Shown piece by piece: positions 29,024 through 38,645 of a DNA stretch of 64,000 bases. Every line of letters begins with the position of its first letter. The stretch's first letter is position 1. Source of the stretch: Nitrospirota bacterium (lineage in GTDB: Bacteria > Nitrospirota > Thermodesulfovibrionia > UBA6902 > DSMQ01). The notes under the pieces are model-generated. The model was not told where the DNA came from. It made no database searches and was given only the letters and a program-made list of their open reading frames with translations. The position numbers and the translations under genes were made by a program. The DNA lies in contig JACQXB010000016.1 of assembly GCA_016208965.1 (NCBI GenBank), positions 1 through 64,000 of the forward strand, given 5' to 3'.

Positions 29024-29218
29024 ATGTTAAAAATTCACAAAAATATTGTACTTGATGAAAGTCAAAAGCCTGTTGCTGTCCAGATTCCAATGGAGGAGTT
29101 TGAACGGTTAGAAGAAATAATAGAGAATTATGGATTATCAAAGTTAATGGATGAAGTAAAGAACGATGAACAGCTTTCAATTGAAAATGCAAAAAAATAT
29201 TATCAATCATTGAAGTAA
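29024..29218 (+). CDS. Small antitoxin-like protein
   Basis: MLKIHKNIVLDESQKPVAVQIPMEEFERLEEIIENYG...; preceded by GGAG; no adjacent toxin seen. Confidence 0.5.
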   Translation: MLKIHKNIVLDESQKPVAVQIPMEEFERLEEIIENYGLSKLMDEVKNDEQLSIENAKKYYQSLK

Positions 29219-29248
29219 AAATGTGGGGAGTGGAAGATAACTTATTAT

Positions 29249-32200
29249 TCAAGTAAAGACTGCTTCACTCTTTAAATACTCAAATGACCCATCTATTGTC
29301 CACATGTATAATTGAGAGGGTTCTTTAAGTTGTTGCCCGCGATACCTTGAAACTACGGCATAATTTACCTTTAAATCTTTTAATTGAGTCATATCACCCC
29401 AGAGTTTTTCAAACTGTGCTACAAGGTAAATATCTTCCTGTCCGATTCCCCATACCTGTTTTACATTTTTGATAGTGACATAGGTTGGTATCTTTCTTTC
29501 AACTGATTGTATTGCCTCAATTATCCTGTTCTTAGCACTTAAATCTTTTTCTGCTTGAACAGTCAGATTTCTGTCAATACCAAAATATTCAAGCAGTTCG
29601 TCTATAGTAATCCAGTTTGTAAGGGTATTATAATAACTTGATTTATATTCATCTTCCTCCCTCGGCAGTGCTAACCCCTCTATAAGTTGAATACGGCCGT
29701 TTATTTTTGCTAACCCGCCTCCCTTATCCTCTATTCGTCTTGGTGTCACTTCAAAGGTCAGGCAGGATTGGTTTGAAATGTGCATTCCCAATAAAGCAGG
29801 CTCTATATGTGTGCCTAATGTGTCAATGTTATGGCATAGTAAATACTTGAGGTTGGGATTTTCCGTTATTATTCTACCCAGTGTGCCATTCTTTATAAGG
29901 TTGGGGATTTCATACCAGTGACCCGGGGGGTTGAATCTCAGAATAGGTTTATTCTCTGAATAGTCTTCACCTTCTCCTCGGGATTTTGCCCATTCAATTA
30001 ATGCCTTATGTGTATCGTCAAGGAGCTTCTGTATATTCTCATCCTGCTTCTGCTGAAGCTGCTCATTCCAGTAAAATCTAAGGTCCCTTTCCATAGGGTA
30101 AACCCTGCGTCCAATAGTCTTTGCAGGTGACAGATATATCTGACCCTCATAATTAAAATAATTAAATCTCTCCAAGTATCTCTGAATAGCATTGTGGGTT
30201 AAATAACTTGTTGTAAAGATGTGAGTTATTCTGTGCCCTGACTGCTCTCCTGTTTTTCTGCTCTTTGCAAGATGGGATTCAATAAATGTTCTGTATTTGC
30301 CTTCTATTTCAATAAAGGGGCTGATTGGCTTGACAACTGCAGCACCGTGTGTCCAGCGGCTGCCAATGCCTCCTGCAAATGTGACTACCGCAGCCTCATT
30401 GCTTTTAAGAGACTCCATCCCTGATTTATAGAATTCGTTATTCCCTTTAATCCTATCAAAGTGAAAAACCTCATCAGGTTTTACATCTTCAATCTTTGTT
30501 GTAAGAGGCAGCCTGTTTTTTGATAAGCCGATGTCTCCTATTTTAAGCATGGATTTCATGTGTCCATGCGATTTGTAATCAAACCCGTATCTGTTCTTTA
30601 TGTCTTCTTCATCTAAAAATTCCCCTTCACTCTCCTTTATTAAGGAGGGAGTGGTGGGATTAGAGAGAGCAGGTATTTTTGCATCTGAACCTTTAAGTAG
30701 TTGAGCAACAATACCGTCATGATTAAATTTAAAATCATAGACAACCGGGTCAATAATAAAAGGAAAAGAGTTATTGTATATATTTTTTAATTCATTCATG
30801 ATTTCAAGTATCCTCTTTTTAAACACGTTGTTTACCTGAGGGTCTACAATAAATGCCATCCCACCGCCTGACATGCCGCCGAGCATCAGGAACCCCCAAT
30901 AATGGTCTCTAAATTCTTCTTTAATTTTATTAATCAGGTCATTTGTAAATGCATTGTTTACCCATGGTATCACCTTCTGTATGGACTCTTCCCAGTCAAG
31001 TGTTGTCAGCCTGCCGAGTTCTTTCATGTCTCCGCATTTAAGGGCATGGACAATTTTATCAAACAATCTAATACCCTTAAGCCGTGCGTCCCATTCTTTT
31101 TCATACTTCAAGAGATATTTTTCTGTAACCATTTCAAGAATAGGTCCTACATCTTGAGAGATTCCTCCGTGAACCAGTACCATTGAGTTGATTATTCTTT
31201 CTTCTATATCTTCAGACACTTCATCTTTTGTGAAGAGCTTATGTTCTGGAAGCAGACACCCTCTGCTCACCCCGCATTCAGGGTCTCCTGCCTTCGCCAA
31301 TCTCCCTGTAATCACTTTTATGCCTGGCCAGAGGCCGCCCGAGTCCTGCCAGCCGCCGCCTGAGCCGCCAAGCCACTCGCCGAGAATTGCCCTTGATACC
31401 ACAGTCCGTCTTTCTTCTTCAGTGAGAGAGCCTGTCTGGTTTTTAATCTGTCCACTGAATCTCATCAAACGTGTAATGATTGTTGATAGCAGAGTGGTAC
31501 TCACTGCGAGTCTTGAACCCTTGGGGATATTGTTAACTCTTGTGACTATCTCTATTCCGCCATGTTTGTTCAATAATTTTTGTAATAGGTCATTTAAAAA
31601 AATATCTGTTTTTTCAAAACATGGGGGCACTATCCCTGATGCAACAACCCCTGCCTTTAATAAAGAAAGGTAATCATTCCCGAAATTGAATAATTCCTCT
31701 ATTGTGGTTATATCCTTGGATGTCTTCAGGTCAACGGATGTTAAACGTATAAGCGGTTCCTCAATGTAACGGCAGTAACATTCGCATGGCGGCAGTATAT
31801 CGCCTTCACTGCCGTGAATCTTTAAATCAACAGATATGTTGACAACCCTTGCACCTTCTGGAAAGTCCATTCCAAGAAAAAATATATCAGACCACCCGCT
31901 GTGAGAGGGGTCAAGACGTACGGGTGATGCATCAAATCCAACCGGATAGAGACCGCTTGCAGGGTCAGAAATTATCAACTCTGCCGGTACAGAATAAGGG
32001 TACTCATTCAGCCCCTTTATATTGAAAAGATGAAAATTTTCATTACAATAACTGATAGATAGTTTTACCTGGTCAAGTAGGTATTTAAAAGATAATCTGT
32101 GATATGAATCGGCTATTGCACTAAAGATGGCGCTATTGTAACTGCAGTTTTCTGTTATCTCTTTTAAGTAGATCTCTATGGATTTTTCAAAATCTCTCCC

Positions 32201-32467
32201 CAGTGCTGCCTTTACACCTTCAAAGGGGATTTTCCCATGTTGTATTACCTCCTCATTCATCTGAAGGTAAAATCTGTAAAGCACAAAAAGAAAAAGCAAT
32301 GCCCGCACTTTATGGTAGAGATTGGTAGAGGTTTTACGAAATACCTCTAATTCCTCCGCACATTTCAGGAGTTCATCTTTGTTTTTATTCTGGAGAAGGG
32401 AATTAATAGAACGATTACAAATGGTATCATCTTTGTTAGTTATGGTTTCTATAAGCTCATTTTTCAC
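29249..32467 (-). CDS. Fusion: GHMP-type (fucokinase-like) sugar kinase + UDPGP-family nucleotidyltransferase
   Basis: Kinase motifs IPKGSRLAVSTTLLST, LGGSGGGWQDSGGLWPGIK, GGMSGGGMAFIVD; then VVTFAGGIGSRWTHGAAVVKPISPF and CHNIDTLGTHIEPALLG typical of UTP-sugar pyrophosphorylases. Confidence 0.75.
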   Translation of the reverse strand: MKNELIETITNKDDTICNRSINSLLQNKNKDELLKCAEELEVFRKTSTNLYHKVRALLFLFVLYRFYLQMNEEVIQHGKIPFEGVKAALGRDFEKSIEIYLKEITENCSYNSAIFSAIADSYHRLSFKYLLDQVKLSISYCNENFHLFNIKGLNEYPYSVPAELIISDPASGLYPVGFDASPVRLDPSHSGWSDIFFLGMDFPEGARVVNISVDLKIHGSEGDILPPCECYCRYIEEPLIRLTSVDLKTSKDITTIEELFNFGNDYLSLLKAGVVASGIVPPCFEKTDIFLNDLLQKLLNKHGGIEIVTRVNNIPKGSRLAVSTTLLSTIITRLMRFSGQIKNQTGSLTEEERRTVVSRAILGEWLGGSGGGWQDSGGLWPGIKVITGRLAKAGDPECGVSRGCLLPEHKLFTKDEVSEDIEERIINSMVLVHGGISQDVGPILEMVTEKYLLKYEKEWDARLKGIRLFDKIVHALKCGDMKELGRLTTLDWEESIQKVIPWVNNAFTNDLINKIKEEFRDHYWGFLMLGGMSGGGMAFIVDPQVNNVFKKRILEIMNELKNIYNNSFPFIIDPVVYDFKFNHDGIVAQLLKGSDAKIPALSNPTTPSLIKESEGEFLDEEDIKNRYGFDYKSHGHMKSMLKIGDIGLSKNRLPLTTKIEDVKPDEVFHFDRIKGNNEFYKSGMESLKSNEAAVVTFAGGIGSRWTHGAAVVKPISPFIEIEGKYRTFIESHLAKSRKTGEQSGHRITHIFTTSYLTHNAIQRYLERFNYFNYEGQIYLSPAKTIGRRVYPMERDLRFYWNEQLQQKQDENIQKLLDDTHKALIEWAKSRGEGEDYSENKPILRFNPPGHWYEIPNLIKNGTLGRIITENPNLKYLLCHNIDTLGTHIEPALLGMHISNQSCLTFEVTPRRIEDKGGGLAKINGRIQLIEGLALPREEDEYKSSYYNTLTNWITIDELLEYFGIDRNLTVQAEKDLSAKNRIIEAIQSVERKIPTYVTIKNVKQVWGIGQEDIYLVAQFEKLWGDMTQLKDLKVNYAVVSRYRGQQLKEPSQLYMWTIDGSFEYLKSEAVFT

Positions 32468-32532
32468 AATTTAAAAAGATGATTTCTCAGATTTAATTCA
32501 CCAACTAATTTGGAGATGAAACGATTTTTTTA

Positions 32533-32619
32533 TGGTGCCGAAGGCCGGACTCGAACCGGCACGCCATTGCTGACGAGGGATTTTAAGTCCCTTGCGTCTA
32601 CCAATTCCGCCACTCCGGC
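32533..32619 (-). tRNA. tRNA-Leu (anticodon UAA)
   Basis: Minus strand GCCGGAGTGGCGGAATTGGTAGACGCAAGGGACTTAAAATCCCTCGTCAGCAATGGCGTGCCGGTTCGAGTCCGGCCTTCGGCACCA; 7-bp acceptor stem, long variable arm, encoded CCA. Confidence 0.96.
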
Positions 32620-32641
32620 AATAAAATCAGTTATTAGTTAT

Positions 32642-32920
32642 TAATACAAACGCATTAAATTAGTTTACATTGTCATTGCGAGCGACCAACGGGAGCGTGG
32701 CAATCCGACCTGAAAGGTCGTTGCGAGTCCCGACATTTCGGGACGTGGCAATCTCAAAAGAGATTCTTCGCTACGCTCAGAATGACACTTTGTGTCAGAT
32801 TGCGGAGCCTGTTCCGAGCATGTCTTGAGATTGCTTCTGCCCCGATAAATTGGGACATCGCAATGACAGGCGAGGAATCACACTCCTCGCAATGACACTT
32901 TGATTAATGCGTTTGTATTA
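32642..32920. repeat. 279-bp composite element (copy B) with perfect 17-bp terminal inverted repeats
   Basis: taatacaaacgcattaa (32642-32658) and ttaatgcgtttgtatta (32904-32920) are exact reverse complements; interior shared with 11463-11651. Confidence 0.9.
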
Positions 32921-32956
32921 CTCTAAAAACTAAAAACAAATAAAAATATAATATTA

Positions 32957-34396
32957 TTATTTTTCAGTTTTTCTTTTATACGCATCTTCAAATCTTATTA
33001 TATCGTCTTCTTCAAGATAATCACCATTCTGAACTTCTATAATTTGCAAAGGTATTTTGCCGGGATTTTCAAGCCGGTGTCTTGTAGACATGGGAATATA
33101 CGTGCTTTCATTGGAATGCACATCATACGCTTTGTCTCCATTTGTTACACGTGCTGTGCCTGATACAACAATCCAATGTTCGCTGCGGTGATGATGCAGC
33201 TGATGACTAAGCTTGGCGCCTGGTTTTACCTCTATTTTTTTAATCTTGAACCTGTCACTTGTCTCAAGCACTGTAAATGAACCCCATGGTCTAAATACAG
33301 TAATGTGGGTCATATATTCTTTTGCCCCGCGTTTTTTAAGGATATCAACGACCTTCCGCACATCCTGCGCCTTATCCCTTGAACATATAAGTGTTGCATC
33401 AGGAGTATCAACTACAACCATGTTTTCAAGCCCTGCTGCTGCAACAAGTCTGCTGCCACAGTAAAGAATAGAGTTTTTGTTATCAATAGAGATGATATTG
33501 CCTTTTTTAACATTATTATCCATATCAACGGGCATCACACAATCAAGGGCATTCCAGTTGCCTACGTCACTCCATCCAATTTCTGCGGGAACCACAGCAA
33601 CATTATCTGCTCTTTCAAGAACGCCGTAATCTATTGACTCTGGTTTAAATTTTGAGAATACAGTCTCTGTAATTTCCTTGCTCTTTCCCGTGCCTAAAGC
33701 TTTCTCGATCTTAGCAAGTCCCTCATGCAATTTAGGCATATACTTTTTTATTGCCGCAAGTATAGTATCAGCCTGCCAGATAAACATACCGCTGTTCCAG
33801 TAGTAATTGCCATCTTTTAAATATTTCAATGCGTTATTCTTATCAGGTTTTTCTATAAATTTTTCTACATTATAAATGCCTTCTTTTATTCTCTTTCCGC
33901 TTTTTATATATCCGTATCCTGTCTCGGGTTTATCAGGTTTTATACCAATAGTTACAATGTATCCATCCGCAGATGCTCTGACTCCAATAAGCACTGAATT
34001 ATGGAACTTCTTCTTGTTTTTGATTACATGATCAGATGGAAGAACAACCATTATTGCCTGGGGGTCAAGATGCCTTAGATGAATCGCTGCAAGCCCTATG
34101 GCTGGAGCAGTATTTTTTGCTTCAGGCTCAACTATTAAACGTGAATCCCACGAAGCTCCTGTTATGGGGAAAAGCTGTAAATTAATTGATTCAGCTTGAC
34201 CTGAATTTGTAACTATATAGGTACGCTCTAACGGTATCATAGGACTTACCCTTGAAACCGTAGCCTGCAGCAAAGTTTGTTTATCACTGCCAATACTCAA
34301 AAGCTGTTTGGGAGTTTCTTCTCTACTTAGAGGCCAGAACCTCGTACCAGAGCCTCCTGCAATTATAACCGCATATACTTCCCTGCTTTTATTCAT
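32957..34396 (-). CDS. manC: Mannose-1-phosphate guanylyltransferase / mannose-6-phosphate isomerase
   Basis: VIIAGGSGTRFWPLSREETPKQLLSI; FRPWGSFTVLETSDRFKIKKIEVKPGAKLSHQLHHHRSEHWIVVSGTA. Confidence 0.95.
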   Translation of the reverse strand: MNKSREVYAVIIAGGSGTRFWPLSREETPKQLLSIGSDKQTLLQATVSRVSPMIPLERTYIVTNSGQAESINLQLFPITGASWDSRLIVEPEAKNTAPAIGLAAIHLRHLDPQAIMVVLPSDHVIKNKKKFHNSVLIGVRASADGYIVTIGIKPDKPETGYGYIKSGKRIKEGIYNVEKFIEKPDKNNALKYLKDGNYYWNSGMFIWQADTILAAIKKYMPKLHEGLAKIEKALGTGKSKEITETVFSKFKPESIDYGVLERADNVAVVPAEIGWSDVGNWNALDCVMPVDMDNNVKKGNIISIDNKNSILYCGSRLVAAAGLENMVVVDTPDATLICSRDKAQDVRKVVDILKKRGAKEYMTHITVFRPWGSFTVLETSDRFKIKKIEVKPGAKLSHQLHHHRSEHWIVVSGTARVTNGDKAYDVHSNESTYIPMSTRHRLENPGKIPLQIIEVQNGDYLEEDDIIRFEDAYKRKTEK

Positions 34397-35826
34397 AGTG
34401 ATTTAAAATTTATTATCTTGTTAAGTGCCCCTTCAACAAAATCTTTTATCTCTTTAAGTGTGGCTTCATCCTTTGCCTCAAATCTTAAAACCAATGCAGG
34501 CTGCGTATTAGATGCCCTAATCAAGCCCCATCCACCGTTAAATTTTATCCTTATCCCGTCAATAGTAACCAGTGGATATTCCTTAAATGCCTCTTTTACT
34601 TTTTCAACAATCCCAAACTTTATCTCATCCGGGCAGTCAACCCTTATCTCAGGAGTTGAAATCATGTGAGGTGTATCCTTAAGAAGTGCCTTTGTGCTAT
34701 AAGGTTTGCCTGATTTTTTTAACACCTCCAAAAGCCTTAAACTTGCATATATCGCATCATCATAGCCAAAATATCTATCAGCAAAAAACATATGCCCACT
34801 CATCTCACCTGCGAGTACAGCATGTTCTTCCTTAAGTTTCTCCTTTATCAACGAGTGTCCTGTCTTCCACATTATAGCCCTACCCCCTAATCTCTCAATC
34901 TCGTCATACATTACCTGTGAACACTTTACCTCTCCAATAAAAACGGGTTTTTTTGACTTTCCCGACATCAATTCACAAAGCGGGGTGGGCTGACTTCTGA
35001 CTTCCGACTTCTGACTCTCTATTATATCCCTCGCAAATATAATCATCAGTCTATCCCCCCATATAATCTCCCCACCCTCATCAATAACGCCAATCCTGTC
35101 TGCATCCCCATCATAACTCATTCCTACATGCGCCTTTAATTCTTTTACCTTTCTTATCAGGTCTATAAGATTTTTTTCTATCGTAGGGTCAGGATGATGA
35201 TTGGGGAATCTTCCATCAGGCTCACAATATAACTCAAACACATCTACCCCGAGTTCCTTGAGTATCTTTGGTGCAACAAGCCCTCCTGTACCATTGCCTG
35301 CATCAATAACCACTTTAAGTCCTGAAAGATCGGGGAATTTATCTTTCATAAAATCAATGTAGTCATCAATTATGGGATAACTCTCGATCCCCCCTCTCCC
35401 TTTTTTAAAATCCTTTAGATTTATAATGCCTTCAATTGCCTTGATTTTATCTCCAAAAAGCGTCTCTTTGCCGACACTTAATTTAAAACCATTAAACTCA
35501 GGAGGGTTGTGGCTTCCTGTAATCATAACGCCACCATCAACAGGAAGTTTAAATAGAGAATAATACTGCAGAGGGGTTGGGCATACACCGAGGTCTATCA
35601 CATCAATCCCTGAATTATTTAATCCTCTAATAAGGTTATCTAATATTGTCTTTGAGTGCAGTCTTACATCTCTTCCAATAGTTACTTTTGTTTTATCTTT
35701 ATTTACGGATTTTAAAAGATAAGAGGCAAATGCCCTGCCTATAAGCTCCGCAACCTCCTCTGTTAAATCCTTTCCCCATACGCCTCTTATATCATATTGC
35801 CGAAAAATGGCAGGACTGATCTCCAT
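34393..35826 (-). CDS. manB: Phosphomannomutase/phosphoglucomutase with repeat insertion
   Basis: IFRQYDIRGVWG, VMITGSHNPPEFNGFKLS, MSYDGDADRIGVIDEGG; insertion SQKSEVRSQPTPLCELMSGKS. Confidence 0.92.
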   Translation of the reverse strand: MEISPAIFRQYDIRGVWGKDLTEEVAELIGRAFASYLLKSVNKDKTKVTIGRDVRLHSKTILDNLIRGLNNSGIDVIDLGVCPTPLQYYSLFKLPVDGGVMITGSHNPPEFNGFKLSVGKETLFGDKIKAIEGIINLKDFKKGRGGIESYPIIDDYIDFMKDKFPDLSGLKVVIDAGNGTGGLVAPKILKELGVDVFELYCEPDGRFPNHHPDPTIEKNLIDLIRKVKELKAHVGMSYDGDADRIGVIDEGGEIIWGDRLMIIFARDIIESQKSEVRSQPTPLCELMSGKSKKPVFIGEVKCSQVMYDEIERLGGRAIMWKTGHSLIKEKLKEEHAVLAGEMSGHMFFADRYFGYDDAIYASLRLLEVLKKSGKPYSTKALLKDTPHMISTPEIRVDCPDEIKFGIVEKVKEAFKEYPLVTIDGIRIKFNGGWGLIRASNTQPALVLRFEAKDEATLKEIKDFVEGALNKIINFKSL

Positions 35827-36124
35827 TTAACCTCCTAAACTTTTGTAAAGCTCCGCGACTATCAGCCTCGGCTGATTCGCAGTGGCGAAAAAGTCGGGAC
35901 TTCCATGTAAGAAATATAACATAACGATACCTTTAAAATCATCCGATTTTCATATTTTTGAAGCGGTCTCTTGATTAAAAATGTTTAAGAAGGAGGCTCT
36001 TGCAAAAGTCTTAGAACCTTTTTCAAATTAGTCTTTTTATTTATAGCATTAAAATTGCTTATCTTATTATTATCGTGGTATTGACAATTAATTTTTGATG
36101 GGATAAACTTTCAAGAAAGGCTGT

Positions 36125-36340
36125 ATTTTTTTTATTGTAACAGTTATATTTGCTGTTATATTTGCTGTGGGATTGTTTCTCAACTCAGGCAGCGGTGGAG
36201 GAGGCACAGGTATCTCTTACAGTTCTCAATCAACACCATTTCAGCTTCAGTCAGGCACAACATACTACTGGAAGGTAGTAGCAAATGATGAGCAAGGTGG
36301 TGCAACTGAAAGCGAGATCCATACATTTACAACAGAATAA
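36125..36340 (+). pseudogene. Decayed surface-protein fragment (TM/signal-like segment joined to FN3-like end)
   Basis: In-frame KAVFFIVTVIFAVIFAVGLFLNSGSGGGGTGISYSSQSTPFQLQSGTTYYWKVVANDEQGGATESEIHTFTTE*, no start codon. Confidence 0.5.
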
Positions 36341-36345
36341 CATAT

Positions 36346-36387
36346 CTCATGGCTCATAGCTCATAGTAGTTACTAAGAGCTATGAGC
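36346..36387. repeat. Inverted flank 1 of tlyA (heptamer tcatagc-based)
   Basis: Reverse complement matches 37200-37246 apart from one extra heptamer and one substitution. Confidence 0.9.
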
Positions 36388-36422
36388 TTCCTCATCAATC
36401 CTTCTAAAAAAATCCAAACTAT

Positions 36423-37193
36423 ATGCCAAAGATTCGTCTTGATAAATTATTACTTGAAAAAGGGCTCATTGAAAGCAGGGAGAAAGGCAGGGCGCTGATA
36501 TTAGCAGGCAAGGTCTTTGTAAATGGTATGAGGGTTGATAAGGCAGGGGCGATTGTAAAGGATGATGCCTCAATAGAAATACTGCAGAAGATGCCTTATG
36601 TAAGCAGGGGTGGTTTAAAGCTTGAGGAGGCAGTAAGGGGTTTTAATATTGATGTTACGGATAAGGTAGCCATGGATGTTGGAGCATCAACAGGAGGATT
36701 TACAGACTGTCTCCTTAAACATGGCGCAAAGAAAGTTTATGCTATTGATGTTGGTTATGGACAGCTTGCTTTGGAACTAAGAAATGACCCAAGGGTTATT
36801 TTCTTAGAAAAGACAAATATAAGGTATCTTGATGAGATAATTAGGGCTTGTGGCTCATCTCAAGAGATTGAAGACCTTATAAAGAGGAATATAGACATAG
36901 CAACAGTGGATGTGTCGTTTATTTCACTTCTTAAGGTGATACCAAAAATTATGGAGTTTGTTAAAGAAGATGGAGAGATTATTGCACTCATAAAGCCGCA
37001 GTTTGAGGCAGAAAGAAGGGTTCTTAAAAAAGGGGTGGTCAGGGATGACGCTAAAAGGCTTGAGGTAGTGGAGAATATAAAAAGCGGGGTCAATGCAATG
37101 GGACTTGAGGTCAAAGGTGTAGTGCAGTCGCCAATTAAAGGACCTAAAGGGAATATAGAGTATTTTATATATTTAAAAAAACCTCACTCATAG
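36423..37193 (+). CDS. tlyA: TlyA-family rRNA 2'-O-methyltransferase
   Basis: RLDKLLLEKGLIESREKGRALILAGKVFVNG (S4 domain), DVGASTGGFTDCLLKHGAKKVYAIDVGYGQL. Confidence 0.95.
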   Translation: MPKIRLDKLLLEKGLIESREKGRALILAGKVFVNGMRVDKAGAIVKDDASIEILQKMPYVSRGGLKLEEAVRGFNIDVTDKVAMDVGASTGGFTDCLLKHGAKKVYAIDVGYGQLALELRNDPRVIFLEKTNIRYLDEIIRACGSSQEIEDLIKRNIDIATVDVSFISLLKVIPKIMEFVKEDGEIIALIKPQFEAERRVLKKGVVRDDAKRLEVVENIKSGVNAMGLEVKGVVQSPIKGPKGNIEYFIYLKKPHS

Positions 37194-37199
37194 CTCGTA

Positions 37200-37246
37200 G
37201 CTCATAGCTCTTAGTAACTACCATGAGCTATCAGCTATGAGCCATG
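37200..37246. repeat. Inverted flank 2 of tlyA
   Basis: gctcatagctcttagtaactaccatgagctatcagctatgagccatg. Confidence 0.9.
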
Positions 37247-37302
37247 ACCTATTAGAGATATTGTTGTGTCTTCTGTTTTAATTTGCTAAAATGCCTTAAG
37301 AG

Positions 37303-37458
37303 GTGAAACAATTGGTTACAGACCTTGTTTGCAAGATGACTGTTGAAGAAAGTAGGGCAGCAGCCACAAGCAAGTATAAAGAAAAGACCTATTATTTCTG
37401 CGCAGTTGGCTGCAAGAATGCCTTTGAAAAAGAGCCCGAGAAGCGAGAAGTATGTTAA
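37303..37458 (+). CDS. YHS-domain mini protein (51 aa, GTG start)
   Basis: MKQLVTDLVCKMTVEESRAAATSKYKEKTYYFCAVGCKNAFEKEPEKREVC*, CKM...YYFC..GC metal-binding pattern shared with CopA N-terminus; absent from ORF track. Confidence 0.65.
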   Translation: MKQLVTDLVCKMTVEESRAAATSKYKEKTYYFCAVGCKNAFEKEPEKREVC

Positions 37459-37491
37459 AGAAACAGAGGCACACAGACACAGCAGACACTG

Positions 37492-38598
37492 TTGTTAAAG
37501 GAACAAGAATTAAGGCGGAAAAGAGATGAGAGTGGAGGGCAAAATGAAGACTATAGCAGTAACACTCGCCTGCGCAATTATTATAAATCTATGACCAGCG
37601 GAAGAAACTATATCATAGCTGCTATTGTTACCTCTACCTTATTGATTACCTACCTGCATTATTCCACTAATCCAAATATCCACGCCCTGCATGATATTTA
37701 CAGGGAATTTTACTATATACCTATTCTCATAGGGGCTCTGGTATTTGGGCTTAGGGGTGCTGTTTTGACCTACCTTTTTGTGTTTGTTCTATACTTGCCT
37801 TACATTCTTATGAACTGGACAGGCATTTTTATCACTGAAGCGAACAGATTCCTGCATATTCTCTTGCAGGGCCTCTTTGCATTTTTTGCTGGGTTCCTTA
37901 TTGATCGCGACAGAAAGCATAGAGAGCAGTTAGAAAAAGAACGGTATCTCGCCGGTATAGGCCAGGTTGCCACAACTATTGTACATGATTTAAAAAATTC
38001 GCTTATTACGATTCTGGGGTTTGCAAAACGCATTCAGAAAGGGAAAGGAGAAACAGAGAGTGCTGTGCAAACAATAATAGATTCTGCCCAAAATATGCAG
38101 AGAGTGGTGCACGATGTGCTTGATTTCGCCAAACCAATCCAGCTGAACATAAAAGAAAATGAAGATATAAGAAGTATTATCAAGCAAGCATGTAATTCTT
38201 GTAAGACAAAGGCAGAGGAGGAAGGAATAAACCTTTTATTGGATCTGCCTGCTAATCCGGTAAATATTGCAATAGACGGCTTTCATGTGGAGAGGGCAAT
38301 TGTAAATCTTATAAATAATGCTATAGAAGCCTCGATCAAAGGGCAAAAAGTTACAGTCAACATGATGTCTGAGAAAAATCATCTAATTATAAAGATTAAA
38401 GACCATGGCACGGGAATGGATAAGGAAACGCTCAAAAATATTTTCATTCCATTTTATACAAAGAAAAGCAAAGGGACAGGACTGGGGATGTCTATAGTAA
38501 AAAAGGTTATAGAGGGACATCAAGGCAAGATTAGTATTGAGAGCCAAATAGGAAAAGGGACAGATGTAACAATAGAGTTACCCTATAAGTTAAAATGA
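37492..38598 (+). CDS. Membrane sensor histidine kinase
   Basis: TM N-terminus; GIGQVATTIVHDLKNSLITILGFAKRI (H-box), NLINNAIEAS (N), DHGTGMDKETLKNIF, TGLGMSIVKKVIEGHQGKISIES. Confidence 0.92.
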   Translation: MLKEQELRRKRDESGGQNEDYSSNTRLRNYYKSMTSGRNYIIAAIVTSTLLITYLHYSTNPNIHALHDIYREFYYIPILIGALVFGLRGAVLTYLFVFVLYLPYILMNWTGIFITEANRFLHILLQGLFAFFAGFLIDRDRKHREQLEKERYLAGIGQVATTIVHDLKNSLITILGFAKRIQKGKGETESAVQTIIDSAQNMQRVVHDVLDFAKPIQLNIKENEDIRSIIKQACNSCKTKAEEEGINLLLDLPANPVNIAIDGFHVERAIVNLINNAIEASIKGQKVTVNMMSEKNHLIIKIKDHGTGMDKETLKNIFIPFYTKKSKGTGLGMSIVKKVIEGHQGKISIESQIGKGTDVTIELPYKLK

Positions 38599-38645
38599 AA
38601 TGAGGGGACTACAGAAAAAGATGAACTTTATTAAGGAGGAGAAAG

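Noticed and set aside
36860-37114. Minus-strand ORF within tlyA
   Set aside because: Antisense of a confidently identified gene.
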